Source: Alphaproteobacteria bacterium | GTDB taxonomy: Bacteria > Planctomycetota > Phycisphaerae > UBA1845 | Assembly (NCBI GenBank): GCA_028285105.1 | Contig: JANQQE010000024.1 | Coordinates: 310,001-374,000 of the forward strand | Direction: 5' to 3' | DNA: 64,000 bases | Shown: positions 51,779 through 60,609 of the stretch, piece after piece | Layout: every line of letters starts with the position of its first letter | How positions within the stretch are numbered: the stretch's first letter is position 1 | Made by a program: the position numbers and the translations under genes | Notes under the pieces: model-generated | What the model was told of the DNA's origin: nothing | What the model saw: the letters and a program-made list of their open reading frames with translations, nothing else | Database searches by the model: none

Positions 51779-52456
51779 TTGAAACTAACCCATCCGCGTT
51801 GGCAGGTGTCTGCACTGTTGGAAGAATCAAAAAGCGACAACTTGCCCGATTCCAAGGATCACTCGGCATCGACTGACTCCGCCGTACAGGATGCCCAATG
51901 GGTTATCGCGACTCGATCCGGCGATCCTGGGGCATACGACAAGTTGGTGGAGCGGCACAGACGCCAAGCCGTCTCGATCGCTTATCGACTTTTGAACCGA
52001 ATCGAGGACGCCTCGGATGTTGCTCAAGATGCCTTCGTTCGGGCGTTTCAGAATCTGGAGAAGCTCGACGATCCCGGCAAGTTCGCCGGGTGGCTGATGC
52101 GGATCGTGACGAACCTGTCGCTAAACTTCCGCCGCTCGCGGGCAAGGCATCAGATGGCCACTGTCGATGAGACGATCAAGTTTGACGCCAATCCGCGGAA
52201 TCCGACTGGGGCGAAATTGGTTGCAGCAGCCGTCGACGATGCGTTCGCGAAGAAGGAAATGAAACGAGTCGTGCGTGAAGCGATCGACAGCCTGCCTGAA
52301 AAGCAGCGCACCGCTCTGAAGCTTTTTGCACTGGAAGGCATGTCGCAGAAGGACGTGGCAAAGATCATGGAGTGTTCGCTTGAACTGGTGAAGTGGAACG
52401 TATTCCAGGCGCGAAAGAATCTGCGGACGATGCTGGCTGGCTATGTTGAAGAATGA
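51779..52456 (+). CDS. ECF-type RNA polymerase sigma factor
   Basis: A 225-residue sigma factor. Region 2 is at about 45-115 (YDKLVERHRRQAVSIAYRLL, DVAQDAFVRAFQNL, FAGWLMRIVTNLSLNFRR) and region 4 at about 155-220 (AIDSLPEKQRTALKLFALEG with helix-turn-helix). It would direct polymerase to its own set of promoters when released from its inhibitor. The start is TTG at 51779; the next in-frame Met lies inside region 2-4, so there is no better choice. It is directly followed by a membrane anti-sigma-like gene and a double-STN gene. Confidence 0.92.
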   Translation: MKLTHPRWQVSALLEESKSDNLPDSKDHSASTDSAVQDAQWVIATRSGDPGAYDKLVERHRRQAVSIAYRLLNRIEDASDVAQDAFVRAFQNLEKLDDPGKFAGWLMRIVTNLSLNFRRSRARHQMATVDETIKFDANPRNPTGAKLVAAAVDDAFAKKEMKRVVREAIDSLPEKQRTALKLFALEGMSQKDVAKIMECSLELVKWNVFQARKNLRTMLAGYVEE

Positions 52457-52483
52457 TTGAAGAAGTTATTGATTAAAGAACTT

Positions 52484-53041
52484 ATGTACTCGCCAGACAA
52501 CCAACCCAACGAAGAGACGATCCGCCGGTTGAGCGAATACGTAGACGGTACGCTCGAACCCAAGGCAGCCGTCGAGTTAATACAGCGCGTGGCGACGAAC
52601 CGGGCACTGCAAAAGGAACTCGAAGCGCTGCGGTCAGCCGATGCCTTGATCAAAGCGCATCGAGACGAGGTGCCCGAGATCGATTGGGATGCGTTTTCCA
52701 ATTCCGTCCGAATTCGAATCGAGAAGACTTCGAAAAGCACGCCGCGCACTCTAGTATTCCCACTGTGGCGACCATTGGCGGCAGCGGCTGCCTTGGCGCT
52801 GTCAGTCACTGCATTTCTGATCGTCGAGCGGAACCCGACGACACCTCAACCGCTGGTCTCCGCCGCCCACATAGACGTATCAGTCGAAGGACCGACAAAC
52901 GGCCCGTCCGATGCCGCACGGGGAAAAGTCATCGCTTCGGTATCGCGCCAGCGCCCAGACGGCATGATCGGTTTCGACGCCGATTTCGTAGGCCCACCGT
53001 ATTTTGAACGATCGATATTGGTCGCCACTGGAGTGAACTGA
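52484..53041 (+). CDS. Putative transmembrane anti-sigma factor
   Basis: A 185-residue protein with a cytoplasmic N-terminal helical part (about 1-85), one membrane helix (about 93-113) and an outer tail of about 70 residues. The start of the domain (NEETIRRLSEYVDGTLEPKA) resembles the anti-sigma domain that wraps region 2 and 4, but the zinc-binding HxxxCxxC residues are missing. Position right after the sigma gene supports the role. TTG at 52457 is an alternative start that would directly follow the sigma stop. Its own TGA overlaps the next ATG (TGATG). Function is inferred. Confidence 0.75.
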   Translation: MYSPDNQPNEETIRRLSEYVDGTLEPKAAVELIQRVATNRALQKELEALRSADALIKAHRDEVPEIDWDAFSNSVRIRIEKTSKSTPRTLVFPLWRPLAAAAALALSVTAFLIVERNPTTPQPLVSAAHIDVSVEGPTNGPSDAARGKVIASVSRQRPDGMIGFDADFVGPPYFERSILVATGVN

Positions 53042-54180
53042 TGAATCTCTTTGCAAGCACGAAGCAATGCATCGCCGCCGGATTATTCTTGGTGCTGATT
53101 TCTACAAACACAGATGCTCTAGCTGCGGATACCACCGTCGCTGAACGACTCGACGCGGAACTGACCATTCGCCTTGAGGGCTTGCCGGTAAAGGACGCTC
53201 TAGGACAACTCGCAGCCAGCACTGACGTGAAGTTCTTCACGGTCGAAAAACCATTCGACGCCCTGCCCTATGGAGAGAACACAAAAGTCTCGATCGTCCT
53301 CGAAGTCGCCACTGTCCGGATGGGGTTGGAAGCGATCTGCAACCAACTCGCCATGAACTTCGTTACCGACAACGATGGTGTGACGGTCATGCCGTCGCAG
53401 GCACTTCTTAGGATCGAACGTACCGCAACCTGGGATGAATTGGACACGCTCGCGCAACTGCGCACATCGCATTGGCCAGACGCCGACGCAATCAAGCGCA
53501 TCGTCGCCAACCGATTGCGATTTGCAGGAATCAAAGGCGACTTCGAATCCAACTGGAACAAACTGCAATCCGCGATCAACCCGAATCGCGAGAGCCCAAT
53601 CGATGACGCCCTCACCGAAGGTTGCGAAGCACTCGATTGGACATGGTTTCCGATGAAAAAACAGATTGTTGTGCTGCCCAAGAAAGACCAGATCGCTCGA
53701 CAGCTCGAACGAATTGTCTCGGTCAAACATTACGGCGTACCGTTTCGCAATGTTCTGGAAGATCTTGCTCGATTGGCTGGTGTCGGAATAGAGATTCAAA
53801 GAGACGCCAATGTTTCCATTCCGGATGCACGCAATAATGAAAACTTCACTCTGGTCGCGGAGGGCATCAGCGTTCGCGAAGCACTCATGCAACTCATGAT
53901 GACCGCCGAACTCGATCACGTAATTGAGATTCGTGACGACAAGGTGGTTCTCGTCCACAGCGATCGCGCGGGCCCACCAGCTCGATGGCGACGTCGCAAC
54001 GATCCCATCGTCGGCGCCGTTCACGTTCCGGGTCAGGACGGCACGTTTACCTACGATTGGTTCATTCGCGAGTCCGACTTGACGCTCGAAGAAAACATCA
54101 AGCGCGAGATGCAGGTCAAAGAGGCGATCGAAGCAATGAAGAAGGATTTGGCCAAGATCAGCTTGCCAGAGGATGAGTAG
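53041..54180 (+). CDS. Exported protein with two STN-like domains
   Basis: A 379-residue protein with signal peptide (QCIAAGLFLVLISTNTDALA, cleavage near residue 29). Two regions, about 35-125 (LTIRLEGLPVKDALGQLA) and about 228-305 (YGVPFRNVLEDLARLAGVGI), have the beta-alpha-beta pattern of the short N-terminal domain of secretins and TonB-dependent receptors (STN). In FecA-type signalling the STN domain contacts a membrane anti-sigma regulator. No secretin or barrel domain follows. The C-terminus is charged and helical. It is coupled to the anti-sigma gene by TGATG, so it may set that inhibitor's activity from outside. Confidence 0.75.
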   Translation: MNLFASTKQCIAAGLFLVLISTNTDALAADTTVAERLDAELTIRLEGLPVKDALGQLAASTDVKFFTVEKPFDALPYGENTKVSIVLEVATVRMGLEAICNQLAMNFVTDNDGVTVMPSQALLRIERTATWDELDTLAQLRTSHWPDADAIKRIVANRLRFAGIKGDFESNWNKLQSAINPNRESPIDDALTEGCEALDWTWFPMKKQIVVLPKKDQIARQLERIVSVKHYGVPFRNVLEDLARLAGVGIEIQRDANVSIPDARNNENFTLVAEGISVREALMQLMMTAELDHVIEIRDDKVVLVHSDRAGPPARWRRRNDPIVGAVHVPGQDGTFTYDWFIRESDLTLEENIKREMQVKEAIEAMKKDLAKISLPEDE

Positions 54181-54194
54181 GCGCGGCAGTGCTT

Positions 54195-54220
54195 CTGGCA
54201 GATTGCCTGCCAGTGTTTTC
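54195..54220 (+). terminator. Terminator of the sigma / STN operon
   Basis: CTGGCAG (54195-54201) pairs with CTGCCAG (54207-54213) around a five-base loop, followed by TGTTTTC. It lies 15 bases after the STN gene stop and before the convergent accA end. Confidence 0.6.
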
Positions 54221-54247
54221 CTAAATTTCGATGCCGTAAGGAATTAC

Positions 54248-55378
54248 CTACGAGGTCGTCTGCGACGAGCGCTTCATACCGGATGCCGGGCGCGAGCCAG
54301 ACTTGACCGAAATCTTACTGCTCGATGACGTCCGGGTGCGCGGTTTGCTGGTGACCGCTTCCTTCTCTTTGACGGCTGCCTGATCGAAGAAACTGCCCAA
54401 ACCGCGAATACGTTCGTATCGTTTACGCAGCAACGTATCCACCTTGAAGCGCTTCAACTCGCGGAGCGAATCGGTGAAGTATTTTTCGAGGCTTGCGATC
54501 GTTGCGGTCGGATCGCGGTGCGCACCGCCCATCGGTTCCTTGATGACCGAGTCGATGATGTTCAGTCGCATCAAGTCTTTTGCGGTCAGCTTGAGTGACT
54601 CGGCGGCTAACTTGCGCTGTTCGCCCGTGCGCCACAATATCGCCGCGCAACCTTCAGGTGAGATCACCGAATAGAACGAGTGTTCGAACATCGCCACGCG
54701 ATCGCCAACACCAATACCCAATGCCCCACCACTTCCGCCTTCGCCGATGACGCAGCAGACAATCGGTGTTTTCAAACGCGACATCTCGCGCAGGTTCACC
54801 GCAATCGCCGAACTGATACCGCGCTCCTCAGCGCCTATGCCCGGGTACGCACCTTGCGTATCGATGAGGCAAACGACAGGCAAACCGAACTTTTCGGCCA
54901 TCTCCATTGCGCGGAGGGCTTTGCGATAGCCTTCTGGGTGCGCGCAACCGAAGTTGCATGAAATGCGCTCCGACGTATCGCGACCTTTGTTGTGACCGAT
55001 GACCATCACCTTGTGCGGACCGATGCGGCCAAACCCGGTGATGATGGCTTTGTCGTCGCCATACAGCCGATCGCCATGAATCTCGCAGAAGTCGCGAACC
55101 ATCGTGCCAAGGTAATGCGGCGCGAGCGGGCGCTGCGGATGACGCGCGACAAGCACCGTCTCCCAAGCTGTCAGGTGCGAGTACAACCGCTTGGTCATCT
55201 GTTTGAGGCGCTGCCGGAGTTCTTTAAGGTCAGCCGAAAAGTCGCGACCGCCTTCAGCCTGGTCCAGCTCCAGTTGTTCGATTTCCAACTGGATGCGATA
55301 AAGGGGCTTCTCAAATTCCAGATAGCTCGCCGCATTGGCAGACGCCATCGCCGTTGGGGTCGAAGTCGAATTATTCAT
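54248..55378 (-). CDS. accA: Acetyl-CoA carboxylase carboxyltransferase subunit alpha
   Basis: Half of the enzyme that moves the carboxyl group from biotin to acetyl-CoA, the first step of fatty acid synthesis. The 376-residue protein has the family pattern LEFEKPLYRIQLEIEQLEL, the crotonase-like core (HGDRLYGDDKAIITGFGRIG) and the oxyanion glycines in GEGGSGGALGIGVGDRVAM. It is longer than E. coli AccA (about 320) owing to a Ser/Thr/Lys/Arg-rich tail (last 50 residues, TRTSSSSKISVKSGSR) of unknown use. Start at ATG 55378, preceded by GAG. accD is not seen in the window. A promoter candidate is at 55454-55481. Confidence 0.95.
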   Translation of the reverse strand: MNNSTSTPTAMASANAASYLEFEKPLYRIQLEIEQLELDQAEGGRDFSADLKELRQRLKQMTKRLYSHLTAWETVLVARHPQRPLAPHYLGTMVRDFCEIHGDRLYGDDKAIITGFGRIGPHKVMVIGHNKGRDTSERISCNFGCAHPEGYRKALRAMEMAEKFGLPVVCLIDTQGAYPGIGAEERGISSAIAVNLREMSRLKTPIVCCVIGEGGSGGALGIGVGDRVAMFEHSFYSVISPEGCAAILWRTGEQRKLAAESLKLTAKDLMRLNIIDSVIKEPMGGAHRDPTATIASLEKYFTDSLRELKRFKVDTLLRKRYERIRGLGSFFDQAAVKEKEAVTSKPRTRTSSSSKISVKSGSRPASGMKRSSQTTS

Positions 55379-55691
55379 ACTATTTTTCTCAGCCGAGGAG
55401 CGGTTCCGCGCAAAGACACGCAACCCTCGGGAAGCTTGCTCACCAAGAGGTGAAGCATATCACGCTCTTGTCATACCTCAAGAAAATACCGTAACACGCC
55501 CGTTTCGTTGCACAAAAAGGGTGTGAAATGCTCCGATAACCTTAAAGTACGCCCGGAAATAACCTTACCGCTACCCTTCATCGGCCAGCCTGCCGCGATT
55601 CGATCAGTCAAACTGAACAAGCTATCCATCGGCCCGACACAAGTTCTTACCTGCGTTTTCACCCGACCACCGCTGGATTACGCTCGAAGGG
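55379..55691. other. Intergenic region upstream of accA
   Basis: About 310 bases between the RND gene end and accA. It holds an accA promoter candidate and a small hairpin CACC-AAGA-GGTG at 55441-55452 in its leader. No gene is supported. Confidence 0.4.
55454..55481 (-). promoter_or_regulatory. Candidate promoter of accA
   Basis: On the minus strand TTGAGG (55481-55476), a 16-base spacer and TATGCT (55459-55454). RNA would start near 55447, about 70 bases before the accA ATG. Confidence 0.45.
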
Positions 55692-58600
55692 TTATTCTGG
55701 CTGGCGCACGCCGAATGCATCCCATGCGAATTGTTTTGTCGCACGAAATGCCCCTTTGATATCCTGTTCAATCACGCAGAAGCATGGCACAAGAATAAGC
55801 ATCAGCAGCGTCGCGAACGCCAAGCCAGCCGCAATCGAGATGCCCATCGGGATCAGGAATCTTGCCTGGAATGAAGTCTCGGTGAGCAGCGGCGCCAGGC
55901 CCAAGACGGTTGTGATCGATGTCAGAAGAATAGCTCGCAAGCGGGCCAATCCACCGTCGACGACTGCCTCCTTCACGCTACGACCTTCGGCGATTCGGTG
56001 GTTAATGAAACTCACGAGAATCAGCGAGTCGTTGACGACAATACCCGTCAACGCGACCAGTCCGATGATCGAAAACATCGTCAGCGGATAACCCATCGCA
56101 TAGTGACCTGCGAGCGCACCGATGAATCCGAATGGAATGGTCAGCATTACGATGATCGGTTGCGAGTAACTCTTGAACAAGCCCACCAGCAAAATGTAGA
56201 TGCCAGCGATCGCCAGCGCGCCATCGCGATTCAGCGAACTGAAGGATTTTTGAAACTCTTCGCTTTGCCCACCGAACCCGAATTTAACGCCGGGGATTTC
56301 GCGAGCCCAACGTTCGAGGTCCGGCCCCATCGCGGCAAGCACTTCGCGCGAGTTTGCGCGGTCGTCGTCCACGTCGGCTTTGACGGTTATGGTGCGTAGT
56401 TGATCCTTACGACGGATGGTCGCATACCCGACGCCATCGCCGATCGATGCCACTTCGCTGATGGGAACGAGGTTGCCCAGCGGCGTTGCGATGCGCATCT
56501 GTTCGAGGTCAGCGAGTCTGGCCCGTTCGGATTCGGGGTAGCGCACCATGATTTTGACGTCTTCGCGATCGCGCTGAAGTTTGCGGGCCTCCAAACCATA
56601 AAACGCCGCTCGAACCTGGGTGGCTAGGCTCTCGGTCGTCAGGCCCAGCGCCCGCCCGGAATCGAGCAATTCGACGAGAACTTCGCGCTGCCCAGAATCG
56701 AAATTGTCTTCAATGTCGTAGACGCCGTCGAATTCGTACAGTCGCGTTTTCACCCGGTTGGAAGCGGCTAGGAGTTGAGCGGGATCGTCCCCGGCAATCT
56801 CGATCTGAATCGCCGCCCCACCCGGGCCACCATTGACCGAGCGAAACGTGAGCGAATTGATACCGGTCAGGTTGGCGGTGCGTTCGCGCATGATCCGCAG
56901 CAACTCATCGCTTGAGCGTTCGCGGGTCTCCCCCGGTTCCAATTCGATGATGATTTGTCCGAGATGAGAGGCACCGGCATCTCCCCCCTCCATATTCATG
57001 TCGATCTGCCCGCCGATGAGTGCGAATCGCGTTTTGACTTCCGGGAATCCACCGGTGGCTTTTTCGATGAAGCGCATCTTCTCGTCGGTTTGATCGATGG
57101 TCGAACCGACCGGAAGTTCGAGGGCAACCACCAGCGAGTCGGCATCCATCTTCTGAATGAACACCGTTTGAACCCGTCCGCCCATGACCATCCCAATGGA
57201 AACCGTCAGCAGAGCGACTGCAATGGACACGGAGACGTAACGATACTCGATCGCATGTTCGAGCAGGCGGCGGTAGCGCTTCTTTAGGACTTCATCGACA
57301 AACCAGATTTGCTTTGTCCGCAATCCATCGAGCCAAGCGCCAATGCGTCCCTGAGTGCGCTCGCGTTTTTGTTTGCGGGCAGCCCGTTCGAACGTTTCGG
57401 CCAGGTGCGACGGCAGAATCGTCAGCGCTTCAAAGAGCGAAATTGCAAGCGACGTCATCACGATGATCGGCAAGACGCGCATGAAATCGCCCATCATCCC
57501 CTTGATCGAAAGCAGCGGCGCGAAAGCGATCATCGTCGTGGCGATGGCGATGGTCACCGGCATGGTGACTTCTTCCGATCCCTTGATCGCGGCTAACTTT
57601 GGTTCGAGACCTTCCTCGATTTTCGAGTAAATGTGTTCGCCGACGATGATCGCGTCATCAACGAGCATGCCCAGCACAACGATCAGCCCAAACATCGAAA
57701 TCAGATTCAGCGTGATGCCCCCGACACTCATCAGCGAAAACGTGCCCAGGATCGCCAGCACCAATCCCATCATCACCCAGAATGCCACCCGCCAGTTCAA
57801 AAAGAACAGCAACGACATGAAGACGAAAACCAGTCCCCAGAAACCGTTTCGCTGCAAAAGGTCGAGGCGGCCTTCTATGTAGACCGACAAGTCCGAATGC
57901 GTCTTGACCGAACCGATCTTGGGATAGGGCGTTGCGAAGGCGTCGTCGTAAACTCTTTGCAATTCGGCGCCTTGGCCTGTGAGGTTGCTCGACCAGGGAA
58001 TTTCGAATGGTTCGTGCATCTTGCCAGCCACCATCGCCTTGACCTTGCGGGCGATTTCGATGGCGTCCTGATCGTCGGTCTTGGAGACCATCACGCTCAC
58101 GCCGGGTTTTTCGTCCATCCGCGAAAGCAGGTCTGTGTCCTCAAAGCCATCGACAACGGTGGCGACATCGCTGAGGCGCACCACTCTGCCGCTGGCATCG
58201 GCATGGACGATCAAGTCTTCGATCTCGGCACCGATTTCCTTTTCGCCGAGGGTACGAACAGCCAGGTTCGCGCCGCTGGTCTTGATCTGTCCTCCGGGCA
58301 GGTCCATGTTGCCGCGCCGAATCGCTTCGGACACATCGATAAACGAGAGGCCATACTGAAGCAGTTGCTCGGGGCGCACCTCCACGCTGATTTCGTCGCG
58401 CTTCGTCCCCGATAGAATCACTTCGGTCACACCGGGCAGGGCCAGCAAATCATCGCGAAGTTGTTTTCCGAACGCCTTAAGTTGCTCATCGCTCATATCG
58501 CCAAAGAGCGAAACGTTGATGACGGGCAGGGTCGGTTCGAATCGGGCGACGACGGTTTCTTCGGCTTCCTGTGGAAAATCATCGCGCGGAATGGAGTCCA

Positions 58601-58940
58601 CGGCATTTTTGATATCGGTGACCACGCGATCGACGTCATCGAAGTCGTTGTATAGTTTGGCCATGATGACGCTGACGCCCTCGCGGATCGTCGACTCGAT
58701 CGTCTCGATGCCCTGGATGTTTTTGATCTGCTCTTCGATCTTGATGGTGATGCCTTTTTCGACCTCTGCCGGCGATGCACCAGGGTACGGCGTCGAAATC
58801 ATCACCTGCTTCGGGCGGATTTCGGGGAACATCTCGCGCACGAGCGTGAACGCGCTATAGGCCCCACCGACGATGATCGCGTACATCAGCAGGTTGACGA
58901 GGATCGGATTCTGAACACTGAGTTTGGGAAGCGATCTCAT
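55692..58940 (-). CDS. RND superfamily efflux pump inner-membrane subunit
   Basis: A 1082-residue proton-driven transporter of the AcrB/HAE1 type. It shows the duplicated plan: N-terminal helix (PILVNLLMYAIIVGGAYSAF), large periplasmic loop, six helices including GMLVDDAIIVGEHIY with the Asp pair for proton relay (about residue 430), second periplasmic loop, and the last helices with VNDSLILVSFINHR. A soluble part replaces none of the usual domains. Start overlaps the adaptor stop by four bases (ATGA). The outer-membrane channel gene is not adjacent. Substrate unknown. Confidence 0.94.
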   Translation of the reverse strand: MRSLPKLSVQNPILVNLLMYAIIVGGAYSAFTLVREMFPEIRPKQVMISTPYPGASPAEVEKGITIKIEEQIKNIQGIETIESTIREGVSVIMAKLYNDFDDVDRVVTDIKNAVDSIPRDDFPQEAEETVVARFEPTLPVINVSLFGDMSDEQLKAFGKQLRDDLLALPGVTEVILSGTKRDEISVEVRPEQLLQYGLSFIDVSEAIRRGNMDLPGGQIKTSGANLAVRTLGEKEIGAEIEDLIVHADASGRVVRLSDVATVVDGFEDTDLLSRMDEKPGVSVMVSKTDDQDAIEIARKVKAMVAGKMHEPFEIPWSSNLTGQGAELQRVYDDAFATPYPKIGSVKTHSDLSVYIEGRLDLLQRNGFWGLVFVFMSLLFFLNWRVAFWVMMGLVLAILGTFSLMSVGGITLNLISMFGLIVVLGMLVDDAIIVGEHIYSKIEEGLEPKLAAIKGSEEVTMPVTIAIATTMIAFAPLLSIKGMMGDFMRVLPIIVMTSLAISLFEALTILPSHLAETFERAARKQKRERTQGRIGAWLDGLRTKQIWFVDEVLKKRYRRLLEHAIEYRYVSVSIAVALLTVSIGMVMGGRVQTVFIQKMDADSLVVALELPVGSTIDQTDEKMRFIEKATGGFPEVKTRFALIGGQIDMNMEGGDAGASHLGQIIIELEPGETRERSSDELLRIMRERTANLTGINSLTFRSVNGGPGGAAIQIEIAGDDPAQLLAASNRVKTRLYEFDGVYDIEDNFDSGQREVLVELLDSGRALGLTTESLATQVRAAFYGLEARKLQRDREDVKIMVRYPESERARLADLEQMRIATPLGNLVPISEVASIGDGVGYATIRRKDQLRTITVKADVDDDRANSREVLAAMGPDLERWAREIPGVKFGFGGQSEEFQKSFSSLNRDGALAIAGIYILLVGLFKSYSQPIIVMLTIPFGFIGALAGHYAMGYPLTMFSIIGLVALTGIVVNDSLILVSFINHRIAEGRSVKEAVVDGGLARLRAILLTSITTVLGLAPLLTETSFQARFLIPMGISIAAGLAFATLLMLILVPCFCVIEQDIKGAFRATKQFAWDAFGVRQPE

Positions 58941-60247
58941 GAGTCGCCCTTCCCTTTGGAACTGCTTGCGGTTTGCATGGATCCGTTGGACGTCATCAAT
59001 CCGTTTGAGGAAGCGTTAGCCTCCGACTCAAGGCGAACGGGTGCGTCGTCGTAAAGGATGTCGAGGTTGCTTGTGATCACCAGATCGCCGGGACGCACGT
59101 CGCCTTCGAGGATCGCGTTGTCCTCGATCATGCGCACGACTCTGACTTGTCTGGAGTGCGCTTTGTGGCCATTCGCGACATAGACCCTGCCTTCAAAGAC
59201 GGCGTGACGCGGGACAGCCAACGCATTTTCAAGCAGTTCCCCATCGACGGCGGCTTTGACGAAGTACCCGGGAAGCAGCGGTGTTTCCTGGACAGTGTTA
59301 TCGACTTCGAGATAAGCGCGATAGGTGCGGGTCTGCATGTCGGCGCTGGGTGCGATGCGGCTGATGGCACCCTCCCACCGAATGTGCGGCATGCTTTCAA
59401 CGTAGAGATTGGCCTGGGCACCGACCCGCGCTTGCGGTCGTGTCGAGACCGGCAACTCAACCGGTATCTCGATGCGGTCGAGGTTCAGCATTTCGAGAAT
59501 CGGGGAACCCATTACCACGCTGTCGCCCACATCGACGCTGATCGATTCGATCTGCCCATCAAACGGCGCTTTGATTTCGCAGCGTTCGATGTTCAGTTCC
59601 GCTCGATCAGCCGCAGCCTTGGCACCGTCTTGCTGAGCTTGAAGCTGCAATCGCTGCGGTTCGATCAAAGCGATTTGATTATCGACCTGCTGCTTGGCCC
59701 GCAACGCCACCTGGTAACGAAGGCGTGCGTTGTCACGTTCGGTCTTGGGAGCCGCCCCCTTCTTGAACAAACCCTCAACGCGTTCGTATTCGTCGCGGGT
59801 AAGCGTCAAGTCCGACTCGGCGATTTCCAGCAGCGACCGCTGATTTTGAAGTTGCACGCCCAACTGCTGAATCTGAGCAGCTAGCGAGGCGCGGCGACTT
59901 TCGGCATCATTGAGTTCCATTTGATACTGTCGCTCATCGAGGCGGATCAGCACATTGCCCTTCGAGACGCGATCGCCAACATCGATGCTCTTGACGCGCT
60001 CGATCACCGGTGCGTTCACTTCAGCCGTCAACGCTGCACGCTTGTCGGCAAGCGCGCTACCATATCCGTGAAGAACGTCGCGCACCTGAGTGAGCTTCAA
60101 TTCAACGATAGAAACCATCGGCGCCCGCGAAGCCACCTCGCGTGTGGGCGGTTCCGGCTTCAGCGCGATTAGTAACGTAAGAACGCCATAACCGGCGCCC
60201 AAAAAAGCGAAAACCAGGATACCGGTCAAAACAAGCTTGCGTGTCAT
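58937..60247 (-). CDS. RND efflux adaptor (membrane fusion protein)
   Basis: A 436-residue periplasmic adaptor. An N-terminal helix (about 5-27) anchors it. The order is then half of the lipoyl domain (VNAPVIERVKSIDVGDRVSK), a long helical hairpin (about 95-215), the second lipoyl half (IKAPFDGQIESISVDVGDSV), a beta-barrel and the membrane-proximal domain. It links the pump at 55692 to an outer-membrane channel. ATG at 60247 is the start of the helix; the frame is open for 57 more codons upstream without protein character. A Ser/Asn-rich tail ends the chain. Confidence 0.92.
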   Translation of the reverse strand: MTRKLVLTGILVFAFLGAGYGVLTLLIALKPEPPTREVASRAPMVSIVELKLTQVRDVLHGYGSALADKRAALTAEVNAPVIERVKSIDVGDRVSKGNVLIRLDERQYQMELNDAESRRASLAAQIQQLGVQLQNQRSLLEIAESDLTLTRDEYERVEGLFKKGAAPKTERDNARLRYQVALRAKQQVDNQIALIEPQRLQLQAQQDGAKAAADRAELNIERCEIKAPFDGQIESISVDVGDSVVMGSPILEMLNLDRIEIPVELPVSTRPQARVGAQANLYVESMPHIRWEGAISRIAPSADMQTRTYRAYLEVDNTVQETPLLPGYFVKAAVDGELLENALAVPRHAVFEGRVYVANGHKAHSRQVRVVRMIEDNAILEGDVRPGDLVITSNLDILYDDAPVRLESEANASSNGLMTSNGSMQTASSSKGKGDS

Positions 60248-60609
60248 TTGCGCAGAATACCCCACCAACGTGCATATATTTCCAGAACCCGGATTATAGA
60301 CTTCACGAATGGGATGAACATGGCCGTTCTTGCGAATTCTCACAACTTGTGACCACCCTTGCGGAAACCTGACAATTGCGACTCGGCGCATACCGCTCGT
60401 GATCGGCTGTGTCTCCAAAGTAAACTCGGCAGAATCCTTTCAGTTCTGTGAACGTGATTCGGTGCCGTTTTCGGGATTCAATGCAGTGTCCAGCATTGCT
60501 TGGCACGCGGCATTCACGAACCTTGCGTTTAACATCGATTCAGTGGACACTTCCAGCATCGATGGGCCGTCACTAACTCTTCGTCGTCAAGAATACCAAG
60601 GAAAAATCC
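60248..60609. other. Divergent intergenic region
   Basis: About 360 bases between the adaptor and lipoprotein genes. No repeat, RNA or clear promoter was recognised. A good ribosome site (AAGGA, seven bases before the ATG) belongs to the lipoprotein gene. Confidence 0.35.

Noticed and set aside
59900-60418. N-terminal extension of the RND adaptor to 60418
   Set aside because: The extra 57 codons lack protein character and would place the export helix inside the protein; the ATG at 60247 fits the family.
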